Part shown: in pieces, positions 11,941 to 22,177 of the stretch
Layout of the letters: every line of letters starts with the position of its first letter
Numbering within the stretch: position 1 is the first letter of the stretch
DNA from: Haberlea rhodopensis
Taxonomy: Eukaryota > Streptophyta > Magnoliopsida > Lamiales > Gesneriaceae
Reading direction: 5' to 3'
Assembly (NCBI GenBank): GCA_907163345.1
Contig: CAJQUN010000056.1
Location: forward strand, 496,001-560,000
Length of the DNA stretch: 64,000 nt
Translations under genes and position numbers: made by a program
The notes under the pieces: generated by a model
The model's input: the letters and a program-made list of their open reading frames with translations, nothing else
What the model was told of the DNA's origin: nothing
Database searches by the model: none

Positions 11941-12109
11941 GCACTAGAAGAATGGTTCCTGTACTGGATCAGACAAAAGGAGACAACAACAAAAATACAA
12001 AATCAAAAACAAGAACAACTAACTAAAACGAAAAAGAAAAAGAAACACGAAATAATACAAATTGGCTAAATTACAATTAACTAATGTCGTATGATATTAT
12101 ACATATTAG
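11941..12109 (-). other. Leader between primer site and gag of G1
   Basis: AT-rich untranslated leader with no gene. On the minus strand it starts after the primer-binding site and runs to the gag start phrase gcatgctcagaagagagg, which is conserved among Athila elements. Confidence 0.55.
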
Positions 12110-12127
12110 TCCCCGGCAACGGCACCA
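12110..12127 (-). promoter_or_regulatory. Primer-binding site of G1 (tRNA-Asp type)
   Basis: On the minus strand the site reads TGGTGCCGTTGCCGGGGA. That is one base off the TGGCGCCGTTGCCGGGGA used by Athila/Calypso elements and complementary to the 3' end of tRNA-Asp. It lies six bases after the inferred LTR end, as is usual in Athila. Confidence 0.8.
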
Positions 12128-12133
12128 AAAACT

Positions 12134-13614
12134 TGACCGCTTTATTTTTAAACAGAAAATTCTCAGTGTAGCGATTCTTTACCGCAAGTGCACGGTGTCA
12201 AGTTTTAGTATAGTTAAATGAAAGTACGGGTTGTCGAATCCACAGGGACTAACGTATAAGTACCAAATAAAACTAGTAAAATTATATTTAGCCTACGATT
12301 AAAGAGGGTATATTAACTACTGCAAATCTAAAACTAAAGGATCTAAATAAAATAAGAATAAATGAAATGAATGGTCCGGATATGCAAAGGAATTTCGCTC
12401 GAGAAATTTATCTTGCTCTTCGTTCAACTATGTTATCTTTACAGATTCGTTTGAATAGGCAATTAACAAACAATTGATTCTTAAGGTGAATGTTTTCGTT
12501 ATTATTCAATACACTCTCTCGAGCTGTAAAGAAACTAATATCAAATTAGAACAAGTAACTCTCGTTCACTTATTTACTAATCCGATATTGCATAAATCTT
12601 CAAAACCTCGTTACTCTAAATCTCTCGATTCAAAGGGCTCACGTATGTGATTTTATCTCTCGATCTCAATCTTAAACATAAATAATGAATTAACGTAGCG
12701 TATTATCGATCTCGGTTATAACTCACAGAATTAAATCAAAGTTAGCTAGGCTTTGATCTTAATAAGCATTTAATTCATGAACAATAAGGTATCAATTCAC
12801 TCAAACACATTCGAATCAATAAATCAAACACATTTAAAATCAAACACGATAAAATAAACTTGATTCAATTAAAAACAAATCAATTAGACGTTTAATTATT
12901 TCTCAACCTCAAAAACATCCAATGAAAATGAAAATCAAATAAACCGAGTTTAGAAATACGATAAATGATGGAACGAATCCGTGCGATGCACCGTAATCTC
13001 TTCTCTTGCTCCTTCCTTGCACTCCGGAATTGGCTCGCTCAAGCTTGGATGAAGAGCGGAGGAAGATGACTTTACCTCCTTCTTCTAGGCGGCGGCTACT
13101 AGGGTTCTTGGGTGATGATTTTTCGGTTCTAAACCCTCTCTGATATGATATGATATCGTATGGAAGGGATTCCCCATTTAAACCACCGAAAATCACGTTA
13201 AATATGGAAAATAAGATTTTCAGCAAATCACGTCTCGATCGATTGAAAATATTTTTCGATCGATCGGTGCACTGTTCACTTCAGCCTTGAAAAGTTTCTG
13301 CCTCGATCGATCGAGATTTTCATTCCGATCGATCGACGCTTCGATAAATTTTTGTGCTGAACTCTCTGCCCGACTCTATCGATCGAGAAATAATCTCGAT
13401 CAATCGAAACTCTGAAAATCAGATTTCTTCATTTTTCTCTCTTTTTCGCCTCGATTTCACCCGTTTCCTTCATTTTAGCTCATTTCTTCCATTTCCGACC
13501 TATTTTCCTGAAACAAGCAAATAAATACCAAAAAACGTAATTTCATCCAGGAAAAAGTACGAAAAACGGAGAGAAATTACAGCTAAAAATACTTAAAATC
13601 TAAGCCTATCAACA
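12134..13614 (-). mobile_element. 5' LTR of Athila element G1
   Basis: On the minus strand the LTR starts TGTTGATAGGC at 13614 and ends ...GGTCA at 12134, 1481 bp. Near its 3' end it has the Athila-type phrase tgcacttgcggtaaag and a wtccctgtgg-type block. The start abuts C1 pol sequence and the end is followed by the primer site. One open frame of about 100 codons inside it shows no recognisable product. Confidence 0.75.
13228..13405. repeat. Cluster of CGATCGATCG palindromes in the G1 LTR
   Basis: At least five blocks containing cgatcgatcg or one-base variants, spaced about 30-50 bp, lie in U3 of the G1 LTR. A related cluster occurs in the Athila fragment at 51290-51410, so it is a family trait. 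Function unknown. Confidence 0.65.
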
Positions 13615-14074
13615 GGCTAGAGATAGTCTTAAAGTTGAGATGATTCAAGCGTTTATGCCATAGCCAGTATTTATTATCATTATTCACGATTAAGCAAGTA
13701 GGATTATCAGGTTGAGCAAAGTTCCAGTTAATCTTATATGTGTTTCCATTTCTGATTCCTACAAGCATGGTCATACCGTCTGACGTTTTAACAGTGCAAG
13801 TGTGTTTGTGAAATTCAACAGCATAACCATTATCACATAGTTAACTTATACTAATCAGATTATAGCATAGATTTTCAACTAACAACACATCATTGATAGT
13901 AATATTACCATGGACAATCTTACCCTTGCCCACGGTCTTACCCTTTGAGTTATCCCCGAAGATGATCTTGGGTCCAGTACATTCTGTGACTTCAGACAGC
14001 AGCTCGACGTTTCCTGTCATGTGACGAGAACACCCACTGTCTAAGTACAAGTCCGATACTAGTTTCTTTGGTAC
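13615..14074 (-). pseudogene. Start of pol of C1: protease and pre-integrase zinc finger
   Basis: The frame after the gag-pol interval begins with DLYLDSGCSRHMTG, the copia aspartic protease active site (DSG). An in-frame TAA replaces a glutamine CAA just after NLISIS (near 13841). Downstream the frame continues to the WHKRLNHLNF histidines of the pre-integrase domain, where the Athila LTR interrupts it. By comparison with C4, about 85 percent of pol is displaced outside the window. Confidence 0.85.
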
Positions 14075-14151
14075 CTGTCATCAAACATAATTACTGTTGG
14101 TACCCAATCCTACTTGGGTCCAGAACGGATTAGCCATTTGGGAACCCACAC
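14075..14151 (-). other. 77-nt gag-pol interval of C1 with intron-like ends
   Basis: On the minus strand the interval starts GTGTGGGTTCCC and ends TTTGATGACAG, preceded by CAG and followed by GTACC. It contains a TAG in the gag frame and TGATGA in the pol frame. Length and end sequences match the intervals in C3 (22101-22177) and C4 (33074-33150). Confidence 0.5.
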
Positions 14152-16063
14152 CTGAATCAGCTTTAATAGCTTGTGTGTGTCTGGTGTGATGTGAGCTGAT
14201 CTGTTTCGATGTTGTGTGTGATAATGTGTGCGATATTGAGGCCTTTGATTCTTATAAGGTAATCTATATCTTCGTTGAACTGGTTTGAGTTATAGTAGTT
14301 GGATGGTCTTCCTTGCCTTAGATCTTGCTCCTTTAGGTTTGGTCTGATAGACACAAATCTTGCTGGTGCCTTTTCTTTGGCTTGGTCAACGTACCCAATT
14401 CCTTTTCTCAAACCTTGATCCCCGAAGGAGACTCCCATTTGAATTGTAGGCACTTCGGTTTCATATACCGTGCTGGATGTAACAAATGTCATCTGTTTGA
14501 TTTTGTTCTTTACCACCAACGATTCAGATTCATCTTTGGTGCAATCATTGATATCAAAGCCTATGCCGGTGATGTCACCGACATTTCTTTGTACCTTTTG
14601 CAATTCTTCCAGTGATGCTCTTGATTTTGTCCATGTTTTGAAAATATGAGAAAGCTTAGCATTTTGTGTGCTAATTCTCTTGTTTTCTTCATGGAGCTGA
14701 TCGTAAGAGATTTTCAGCTTGTTCAACTCGATCTGTAGATTATTGCACTCACTAGCTCAGAGCAGCTTGGTTTGATGTGCTCATCTATTTGATCATTGGC
14801 TTTAGCTTTAGTTTTCTCAAATGATTCAGCTAAAATTCTATAATCATTAGCCATGTCTTGCAGTGCGGACATAAGCTCTTCACGTGTGAATTCATTTGAG
14901 TCAAGATCAAATACCTCGTCTGTTTGACTCATTTCTTCACCTGCCATTAGACATTGAATACCCTCTTTGCTTTCGCTGGATGAATATTCGGAGCTTTCTG
15001 AATCTGAGTCAGTCTGAGCCCACTTGCTGTTACCTTCATCTGCTACTAGGACCTTTTGGTACTTCCCATGATGATTTTTATGATCTTTGTAGTGCTTCTT
15101 TTTCTTGTCATCACGGTGCTTTTCTTTTCGTTCATCTTTCTTCGGTCTGGTGCAATCTGCAATAAAGTGTCCGGTCTTACCACAATTGTAGCAAGCCTGA
15201 TCATTAACAGCATCGTCTTTTCTAGATTTATAGTGATGAGAAGATTTGAGATTCCGTTTATTTTTAGACATTAATTTACCAAATTTCTTGATAAATAATG
15301 ACATAGCATCATTACTTATCTGTTCGATAGATCGGTCTGTTGAGGGGGTGGTCTGGTCTGGAATGGTTGCCAGTGCTTTATCTGGTTGAGAGATGAATGG
15401 CTCTGCTTCACCTCTGGTGATCATTTCGAACTCATACGCCTTAAGATCTGCGAATAGATCATGAAGTTCAACTTTGTTCAGATCTTTAGACTCCCTCATT
15501 GCAATAGTCTTGACATCCCATTCTTTTGGCAATGCTCTCATTACTTTCAGAGCAATCTCTCTGTTAGAGTATTCCTTGCCCAGACCATTTAGTTCATTGA
15601 TAATACCAGTAACTCTTTCATCAAACTCGTTTAGAGTTTCTTCAATCTTAATTTTTATGCTCTCAATTTTTTGTAGAGCAACAGCCAGCTTGTTTTCCTT
15701 AGTCTGGTCGTTTCCTTAACATAGCTGTGCTATCTTCTCCCAAATTTCTTTAGCAGTTGAGCACATTTTGATTTTACTGAACATATTCTTGTCCAACGTC
15801 TTGAACAAGATGTCTTTGGCTACGTTGTCTAGATTTGCTTTCTTTCTTTCTTCATTCGTCCAGAGAGATCTGTCTTTTTCGACCATTTGGGGTTCACCAC
15901 AAGTAATGGCGGCTGCTGTATTGACTTTCAGAATTTTCATTGGTCCATCAGTGATGACGAACCACATATCGTCATCATGTGCTGTCAGATGAGCTTGCAT
16001 TCTGATTCTCCAATCATCATAGTCTTCTTTTGAGAACATGGAAATCTTGTTGAATGATGCCAT
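14152..16063 (-). pseudogene. Sirevirus gag of C1, broken
   Basis: It starts at the ATG at 16063 (ASFNKISMFSKEDYDDW) and encodes a copia gag of the UBN2 type with a CX2CX4HX4C zinc knuckle (CYNCGKTGHFIADC) that binds element RNA. Breaks: GAA to TAA after AQLC (15716-15718), one missing G near 14740 that shifts the frame after PSCSEL, and one missing A near 14288. Otherwise it aligns throughout with the intact gag of C4. A Ser/Glu-rich acidic stretch and a coiled-coil-like region follow the zinc knuckle. Confidence 0.88.
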
Positions 16064-16097
16064 CAGTCCAAGTATCTTTGATGATTAAGACAACCTG

Positions 16098-16109
16098 GCT
16101 CTGATACCA
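16098..16109 (-). promoter_or_regulatory. Primer-binding site of C1 (initiator tRNA-Met)
   Basis: On the minus strand TGGTATCAGAGC begins two bases after the LTR end (CCTAACA). This is the standard copia primer site complementary to the 3' part of initiator tRNA-Met. Confidence 0.9.
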
Positions 16110-16742
16110 CTTGTTAGGATCGGTCTGGAGTGTTTAGAGGGGGTGGGGTGAATGAACACTCCTTTACAATTAGTCCTTTGTGATTTCTCTCGGGTTAGTG
16201 AGTGAAATCTATTTCTTAATCAACTTCTCAGCAGAACAGATCACTGAATATGATAATGCGGAACGATCTGTTCTAGACTGATAAGAACGGCTCGATGGCT
16301 TAAAGACTGTAACGTAGAGCGGAAAGATAAAAGACAGAATATGTTTCTGGAAGTTCGAAGGTGGTGTAATCCTTCTACGTCTCCCCTTCTTCCAATTAAG
16401 GAAGGATTCCACTAGAAGACTTTGATTTATACAATCCTGTTGTACAAACCCGATTCAGCTGGATTTACCTCACTACCAGACTGAAACTCCTAGTCTCTCG
16501 ATCTTTTCAGACACACACTGTCTGACAGTTACAATTGAATCTCAGTTCTCTATCTTAGTAAAGAAAAGATAGACTAATATTGTCTATGCACACAATGATC
16601 CTGAAATGATCAAATATTACAATATGCTTGTGCTTATGAAAACTTTCGGCTGAAGAATATCTGGACTTGTAAGCTTATGTTGTTTTGCTTTCTTTTCGTT
16701 TCTTGATTGATCAGTCCGTCTTCTTGAGCTCTTTAGTTGCAT

Positions 16743-16752
16743 CCTTATATAG
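16743..16752 (-). promoter_or_regulatory. TATA box of the C1 LTR
   Basis: Minus-strand CTATATAAGG, at the same place as the TATA boxes in the LTRs of C3 and C4. It would start leftward transcription into C1. Confidence 0.6.
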
Positions 16753-17055
16753 TTGATTGTACCAACGACATTATTTCCTTTTTTGTGCAACTCTTGACTC
16801 TGCTCAAACTCTGAATAAGCTACAGTCTTATTCTTTTAGGCACTTGCCATTCTGGTTCATGCTTTCGGCGACTGTCAGGTAAGCTCTTCTTTGTCTTCTT
16901 ACCTTTTACGGTAATCTTCAGTCCTTGGTTTTTTTCAGCATTAATTGCAACATTAAATGCTTCAATAAATAGCCGTTAATGATTCGGACTGAATAGCAAA
17001 GCTTATTCAACCTTGTCTGCTCTGATCTGATTATTGTTGAGATCGATCTGAAGCT

Positions 17056-17252
17056 TCGATCTGGTCAGGCTGATGTTCATCGATCCGTTCTGATTTTTGC
17101 GATAGACCATATCAGCTTGATCTGCTTTTGAGCATCGATCTGGTTAGACTGATTTCCAATGATCCGTTCTGATTTTGCGATAGACCATATCAGCTTGATC
17201 TACTTTTGAGCATCGATCTGGTCAGACTGATTTCCAACTATCCGTTCTGATT
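17056..17252. repeat. U3 tandem repeat in the C1 LTR, about 78 bp, 2.5 copies
   Basis: Units start atcgatctggt and contain gatccgttctgatt, gcgatagaccatatcagc and ttttgagc. The CGATC-rich U3 is a family feature, since related but diverged units are at 26600-26800 and 36020-36240 in C4 and at 19080-19210 in C3. Confidence 0.75.
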
Positions 17253-17284
17253 CGTTTTGTCATCTTTAAAATCCGGAACTAATA

Positions 17285-18127
17285 GTTTAGGTGCTTGTTT
17301 TAATCCATACAAGGATTTCACAAGTCTACACACCTTTGTTTCTTTCACTGTCTGAGTTTTGTGTGGAAAGATTTCCTCAATGAATGAAGCATCCCTAGTC
17401 TCAATGATAGTATTTAAATGCATTTCTGCGTTATCTGATTTGTGGACCAGAAACAGATATGCACTACTATCTTGCGCATATCCGATAAATACAAAATCCA
17501 CTGTCTTAGGTCCTATCCGAGTCCGTTTAGGAGGAGGAATTGATACATTTGCTAGACAGTCCCAAATCCTTAAAAACTTTTAGTTAGGTGTGCGACATTT
17601 CCACAATTCATAAGGCGTTTTGTCCAACTTTTTATGTGGTACTCTGTTTAGCACATAGTTGGCGGAAAGTAGAGCTTCACCCCATAAGTTCCGAGGTAAG
17701 TCAGAACTTATAAGCATTGCATTCATCGTTTTCTTAAGAGTTTTATTCTTCCTTTCAGCAATACAATTTTGCTCGGGAGAATAAGCGCAATGGTTTGATT
17801 AATAATGCCACTCTCAGCACATATTTGTGCAAATGGTGACTCATATTCACCCTCTCGATCACTTCGAAGAATTTTAATCTTTTTATCGAGTTGATTCCCA
17901 ACTTCATTCTTGTAATGAATGAACATGTCAATTGCTTTTTCATTACTTCTAATTAAATAAACACAAATATATCTTGTACAATCATCGATAAAGGTTATGA
18001 AATAATTTTTACAGCCTCTAGATTGTACATATTTAGATCGCATACATCTGTATGGACCAATTTTAGCGGTTCGGTGCTTCTCCCAATTGAGTGGAATGAA
18101 TACTTGGTTAATTTGGCTTCTACACAA
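17285..18127 (-). pseudogene. C2 integrase and reverse transcriptase fragments
   Basis: Integrase is recognised from FITFIDDCTRY, ILRSDREGEYES and, in a shifted frame, SPEQNCIAERKN, where a conserved NG has become NC. Further left come the text GEALLSANYVLNRVPHKK and the FIGYAQDSSAY block. The reverse transcriptase is represented only by VCRLVKSLYGLKQAPK, joined directly to the EEIFPHKTQ spacer. The first part of the domain, normally well over 100 residues, is therefore deleted. The frame then runs into the C1 LTR at 17284. At least two frameshifts and stops are present. Confidence 0.85.
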
Positions 18128-18503
18128 GTCTCACACTTGTGTTTAGATTAATGTTAAATTTAGGTAATAGATTAAGAGACATTAGCCTTTGTAAGGACTT
18201 ATATTTCACATGTCCTAATCTACCACGCCACAAATGTAAAGACTGACAGGAATAATCAAACTTTAAAGTTTTATTAGCCACATTGGCCACAGTCATTACA
18301 TTATTTTTGCTTGAGCTAGCCTCATTTGCTGCATTAACATCAACCTCAACCTCTACACTAGACTTAGTCATAGGAGCTAGAGTCTTTACAGTCATCTTGA
18401 AGATGTTATTGGCCAAATAGCCTTTTTCCACGAACATACCACCCTTGGACAGAATGACTTTGTCGTATTCAAACACAAGCCGAAAGCCTTTCTTGTTCAG
18501 CAC
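18120..18503 (-). pseudogene. C2 pre-integrase domain
   Basis: A 127-codon frame with the GAG-preintegrase signature LWRGRLGHVKYKSLQRL, where the usual WH of this domain reads WR. Upstream is the ANNIFKMTV-type segment linking protease and integrase in TNT1/Tork elements. A break separates it from the protease frame near 18510-18530, and another from integrase at 18120. Confidence 0.8.
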
Positions 18504-18530
18504 TGCTCCGGAGATGAGATTCTTTCGGAT

Positions 18531-18791
18531 CTATGGCATGTGGAGCACCTCGGTAAGAGTCAACTCTTTACCGGAAGTCATCTTCAGCACAACCGTCCCC
18601 TTGCCTTCAGCTTTTGAGACTGCTGAATTTCTCATGTGGCAGTGCTCATCATTGACTAGTTGATAGGTCTTAAACATCCATTTGTTGGCGCATATGTGGC
18701 AAGTAGCCCCAATGTCCACCCACCATTCCTTGGAGTTCCCACCAACAAGGTTCACCTCCGACACTACTGCAGTCAAATGCATGTCATCCAT
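18531..18791 (-). pseudogene. C2 aspartic protease
   Basis: An 86-codon frame reading WWVDIGATCHIC, the TNT1-type protease active site, where the normal DSGA is DIGA. The catalytic Asp is kept but Ser is replaced by Ile, so activity is doubtful. TLTEVLHMP near the end is the conserved strand before the pre-integrase domain. Confidence 0.82.
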
Positions 18792-19046
18792 TTATGAGCT
18801 CAGGCTGTCCTCAGCAATGTTGGCATGAGCAGGCCTCTTGCCTTTGCCTCTGTTTGGGAATGCCTTCCTTTTACCCTCATTGATTTGGTGAGTGTAGTCA
18901 TTGGCCTTATGGTTAGGTTTACCGCACACGTAACAGTCACCTATGAACCTCTTGTTCTGAGTATCTCCCTTGGAATCAAAAGTGCATTTGCGCTTATTCC
19001 CGCGGGAGCTGTCCTCAACTTCAACCACGTTGGCCTTGGAAATCAT
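18792..19046 (-). pseudogene. C2 gag C-terminus with zinc knuckle
   Basis: An 84-codon frame with CYVCGKPNHKANDY, a CX2CX4HX4-type knuckle in which the last Cys is replaced by Tyr. It starts at MISKANVVEVED at the C3 insertion point. The other part of the same gag is at 40007-40663, and the reading continues across the C3 insertion. Confidence 0.82.
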
Positions 19047-19049
19047 ACA

Positions 19050-20137
19050 TGTTAGTTCCGGATTTTAAAGATGACAAAACAAAATCAGAACGGATCGATG
19101 GAAATTAGTCTGACCAGATCGATTGCTCAAAGCAGATCAAGCAGATATGGTCTATCACAAAATCATATCGGATCGATGAACATCAGCCTGATCAGATCGA
19201 AGATTCAGAACAGCTCAATTATTATCAGATCAGAGCAAACAAAGTTAAATAAACTTTGCTCTTCAGTCCGAATCATTAACGGCTATTTATTGAATCATTT
19301 AATGTTGCAATTAATGCTTTAAAAGACCAAGGACTGAAGATTACCATAAAAGGTAAGAAGACAAAGAAACCTGACAGTCGCCGAAAGCATGAACCAGAAT
19401 GGCAAGTGCCCAAAAGAATAAGACTGCAGCTTACTCAGAGTTTGAGCAGAGTCAAGAGTTGCACATAAAGGGAAATAATGTCATTGGTACATGCAACTAT
19501 ATAAGAAGGCAACTATAGAGCTCAAGAGTGTGTCTGATCAATCGAAAAACGCAAAAGAAAACAAAACAGCACAAGCTTACAAGCTCCGACATTCTCGAGC
19601 CAAAAGTTATCATAAGCACAAGCATATTGTAATATTTGATCATTTCAGGATCACTGTGTGCATAGATCTTTTGTACTCTTTACTAAGATAAGAAGTGAGA
19701 ATCAAATTGTAACTGTCAGACAGAGTGTGTCTGAGCAGATTGAGAGACTAGGAGTTTCAGTCTGGTAGTGAGGTAAATCTAGCTGAATCGGGTTTGTACA
19801 ACAGGATTGTATAAATCAAAGTCTTCTAGTGAAATCCTTCCTTAATTGGAAGAAGGGGAGACGTAGAAGGATTATACCACCTTCGAACTTCCAGAAACAT
19901 ATTATGTCTTTTATCATTCTGCACTTGTTATATTATTCAAGCCATCGAGCCGTTCTTACTAGTCTAAGAACAGACCGTTCCGCACTAAAACATTCAGTGG
20001 CCTGTTCTGCAGATAAGTTGATTAAGAAACTGATTTCTTTCACTAATCCGAAAGAAATTACAAAGGATTATTTTTAATAGGAGTGTTCATTCACCCCCCC
20101 CCCCCCCCCCTCTAAACACTCCGGACCGATCCTAAAA
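19050..20137 (+). mobile_element. 5' LTR of Sirevirus C3
   Basis: Starts TGTTAGTTCCGG. The end CCTAACA has become CCTAAAA, so the terminal CA is mutated to AA. Length 1088 bp. A poly-C run (20094-20110) lies near the end, where related LTRs have a shorter C or G tract. It lacks 8 bp (agcttacc region near 19368) present in the 3' LTR. Confidence 0.9.
19497..19504 (+). promoter_or_regulatory. TATA box of the C3 5' LTR
   Basis: CTATATAA within caactatataagaagg, matching the TATA position in the 3' LTR of C3 (near 39414) and in C1 and C4. Confidence 0.6.
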
Positions 20138-20139
20138 AG

Positions 20140-20151
20140 TGGTATCAGAGC
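20140..20151 (+). promoter_or_regulatory. Primer-binding site of C3 (initiator tRNA-Met)
   Basis: TGGTATCAGAGC, perfect, two bases after the LTR end. Confidence 0.9.
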
Positions 20152-20186
20152 AGGTCGTCTTAATCATCACAAAGACACTTGAGGTG

Positions 20187-22100
20187 ATGGCATCATTTAA
20201 CAAGATTCATATGTTCTCAAAAGAAGACTATGATGATTGGAGAATCAGAATGCAAGCTCATCTGGCAGCACAGGATGACGATATGTGGTTCGTCATCACT
20301 GATGGACCAATGAAAATTCTGAAAGTCGATACAGCAGCCTCCATTGCTGGTGGTGAACCCCAAATGGTCGAGAATGACAGATCCCTCTGGACGAATGAAG
20401 AAAGAAAGAAAGCAAATCTAGACAACGTTGCCAAAGACATCTTGTTCAAGATGTTGGACAAGAATATGTTCAGTAAAATCAAAATGTGCTCTACAGCTAA
20501 AGAAATTTGGGAGAAGATAGCACAGCTATGTGAAGGGAACGACCAGACTAAGGAAAACAAGCTGGCTGTTGCTCTTTAAAGATTTGAGAGCATAAAAATG
20601 AAGATTGGAGAAACTCTAAACGAGTTTGATGAAAGAGTTACTTGCATTATCAACGAACTAAATGGTCTGGGCAAGGAATACTCTCACAGAGAGATTGCTC
20701 TGAAAGTAATGAGAGCTTTGCCAAAAGAATGGGATGTAAAGACCATTGCAATGAGGGGGTCTAAAGATCTGAACAAAGTTGAACTTCATGATCTGTTCGC
20801 AGATCTTAAGGCATATGAGTTCGAACTGATCACCAGAGGTGAAGCAGAGCCATTCATCTCTCAACCAAATAAAGCACTGCCAGCCATTCCAGACCAGACC
20901 ACCCCCTCAATAGATCTATCTATCGAACAGATAAGTAATGATGCTATGTCATTATTTATCAAAAAATTTGGTAAATTCATGTCTAAGAATAAAAGGAATT
21001 TTAAACCTTCTCATCACTATAAATCGAGAAAAGACGATGCTGTTAATGATCGGGCTTGCTACAATTGTGGTAAGACCGGACACTTTATTGCAGATTGCAC
21101 CAGACCGAAGAAAGAAGAACGAAAAGAAAAGCATCATGATGACAAGAAAAAGAAGCATTACAAAGATCGTAAAAATCATCATGGGAAGTCCCAAAAGGTC
21201 TTAGTAGCAGAGGAAGGAAATAGCAAGTGGGCTCAGACCGACTCAGATTCAGAAAGCTCCGAATATTCATCCAGTGAAAGCGAAGAAGATATTCAATGTT
21301 TAATGGCAGACGAAGAAATGAGTCAAATAGACGAGGTATTCGATCTTGACTCAAATGAATTCACACGTGAAGAGCTTATGTCCGCACTGCAAGACATGGC
21401 TAATGATTATAGAATTTTAGCTGAATCATTTGAGAAAACTAAAGCGAAAGCCAATGATCAAATAGATGAGCACATCAAACCAAGCTGCTCTGAGCTAGGT
21501 GAGTGCAATAATCTACAGATCGAGCTGAAGAAGCTGAAAATCTCTTACGACCAGCTTCATGAAGAAAATAAGGGAATTAGCACACAAAATGCTAAGCTTT
21601 CTCATATCTTCAAAACATGGACAAAATCAAGAGCATCACTGGAAGAATTTCAAGAGGTACAAAGAAATGTAGGTGATGTCACCGGCATAGGCTTTGAAAT
21701 CAAAGACTGCACCAAAGATGAATCTGAACTATTGCTGGTAAAGAATAAAATCAAACAAATGAAATTTGTTAGATCCAGCACAGTATATGAAACTGAAGCG
21801 CCTACAATTCAAACGGGAGTCTCCTTCGGGGATCTAGGTTTAAGAAGAGGAATTGGGTACGTTAACCAAGCCAAAGAAAAGGCACCAGCAAGTTTTGTGT
21901 CTATCAGACCAAATCTAAAGGTGCAAGATCTAAGGCAAGGAAGATCATCCAACTACTTTAACTCAAAACCAGTTCAACGAAGATATAGATTACCTCATAA
22001 GAATCAAAGGTTTCCATATCGCACACACTATCACACACAACATCGAAACAAATCAGTTCACATCACACCAGACACACACAAGCCATTGAAGCTGATATAG
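20187..22100 (+). pseudogene. Sirevirus gag of C3, two nonsense codons
   Basis: Start ATG at 20187 (MASFNKIHMFSKEDYDDW), about 45 bp after the primer site, the same start as in C1 and C4. The gag domain, CX2CX4HX4C knuckle (CYNCGKTGHFIADC) and acidic serine tract are all present. A TAA at 20577-20579 replaces a CAA glutamine, and a TAG at 22098-22100 replaces the CAG that forms the last codon before the 77-nt interval. Apart from these the frame is open for about 640 codons. Confidence 0.9.
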
Positions 22101-22177
22101 GTGTGGGTTCCCAAAGGGCTAATCCGTTCTGGACCCAAATAGGATTGGGTACCAACAATAATTATGTTTGATGACAG
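22101..22177 (+). other. 77-nt gag-pol interval of C3 with intron-like ends
   Basis: Starts GTGTGGGTTCCC, contains ctaat as a possible branch site and ends TTTGATGACAG, followed by GTGCCG. TAG in the gag frame and TGATGA in the pol frame are both kept. Identical length to the C1 and C4 intervals. Confidence 0.5.

Larger units (their letters stand above)
5587..13614 (-). mobile_element. Athila-lineage Ty3/gypsy element G1, defective, interrupted by G2
   Basis: Reading on the minus strand the order is: 5' LTR (13614-12134), tRNA-Asp-type primer site, gag, protease, reverse transcriptase, RNase H, integrase, a poly-G tract and a long untranslated 3' region. The gag and protease text, the tRNA-Asp primer site and the FMDD reverse transcriptase place it in the Athila lineage. 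The 3' untranslated part is cut at 5587 by the G2 LTR, so the G1 3' LTR must lie outside the window. The right end abuts C1 pol sequence (ggctagag) at 13615, so G1 inserted into C1. Nonsense codons and frameshifts in every coding segment make it inactive. Confidence 0.85.
13615..17284 (-). mobile_element. Sirevirus copia element C1, 5' half, defective
   Basis: Minus-strand element with its 5' LTR (16112-17284), tRNA-Met primer site, gag and the start of pol. It is cut at 13614/13615 by insertion of Athila G1 in the zinc-finger region before integrase. The rest of pol, any fourth ORF and the 3' LTR lie beyond the left edge. Its gag and protease text is nearly the same as in C3 and C4, and its LTR belongs to the C3 subfamily. 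It sits inside C2 reverse transcriptase (junction at 17284/17285). Stops and frameshifts make it inactive. Confidence 0.85.
16112..17284 (-). mobile_element. 5' LTR of Sirevirus C1
   Basis: On the plus strand it runs from TGTTAGGATCGG to GGAACTAATA. Read on the minus strand the expected TGTTAGTTCC start has become TATTAGTTCC, so the terminal TG is mutated to TA. Length is 1173 bp. It contains a TATA box and a U3 tandem repeat. It is closest to the LTRs of C3, not C4. The flank after 17284 is C2 reverse transcriptase. Confidence 0.85.
17285..19049 (-). mobile_element. Tork/TNT1-like copia element C2, inner segment
   Basis: Minus-strand remnant holding, right to left, the end of gag (zinc knuckle), protease, pre-integrase domain, integrase and a fragment of reverse transcriptase. 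Its sequence is unlike the Sireviruses around it. It is bounded on the left by the LTR of C1 and on the right by the LTR of C3, both of which inserted into it. The gag N-terminus and 5' LTR resume at 40011-41855. Confidence 0.85.
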
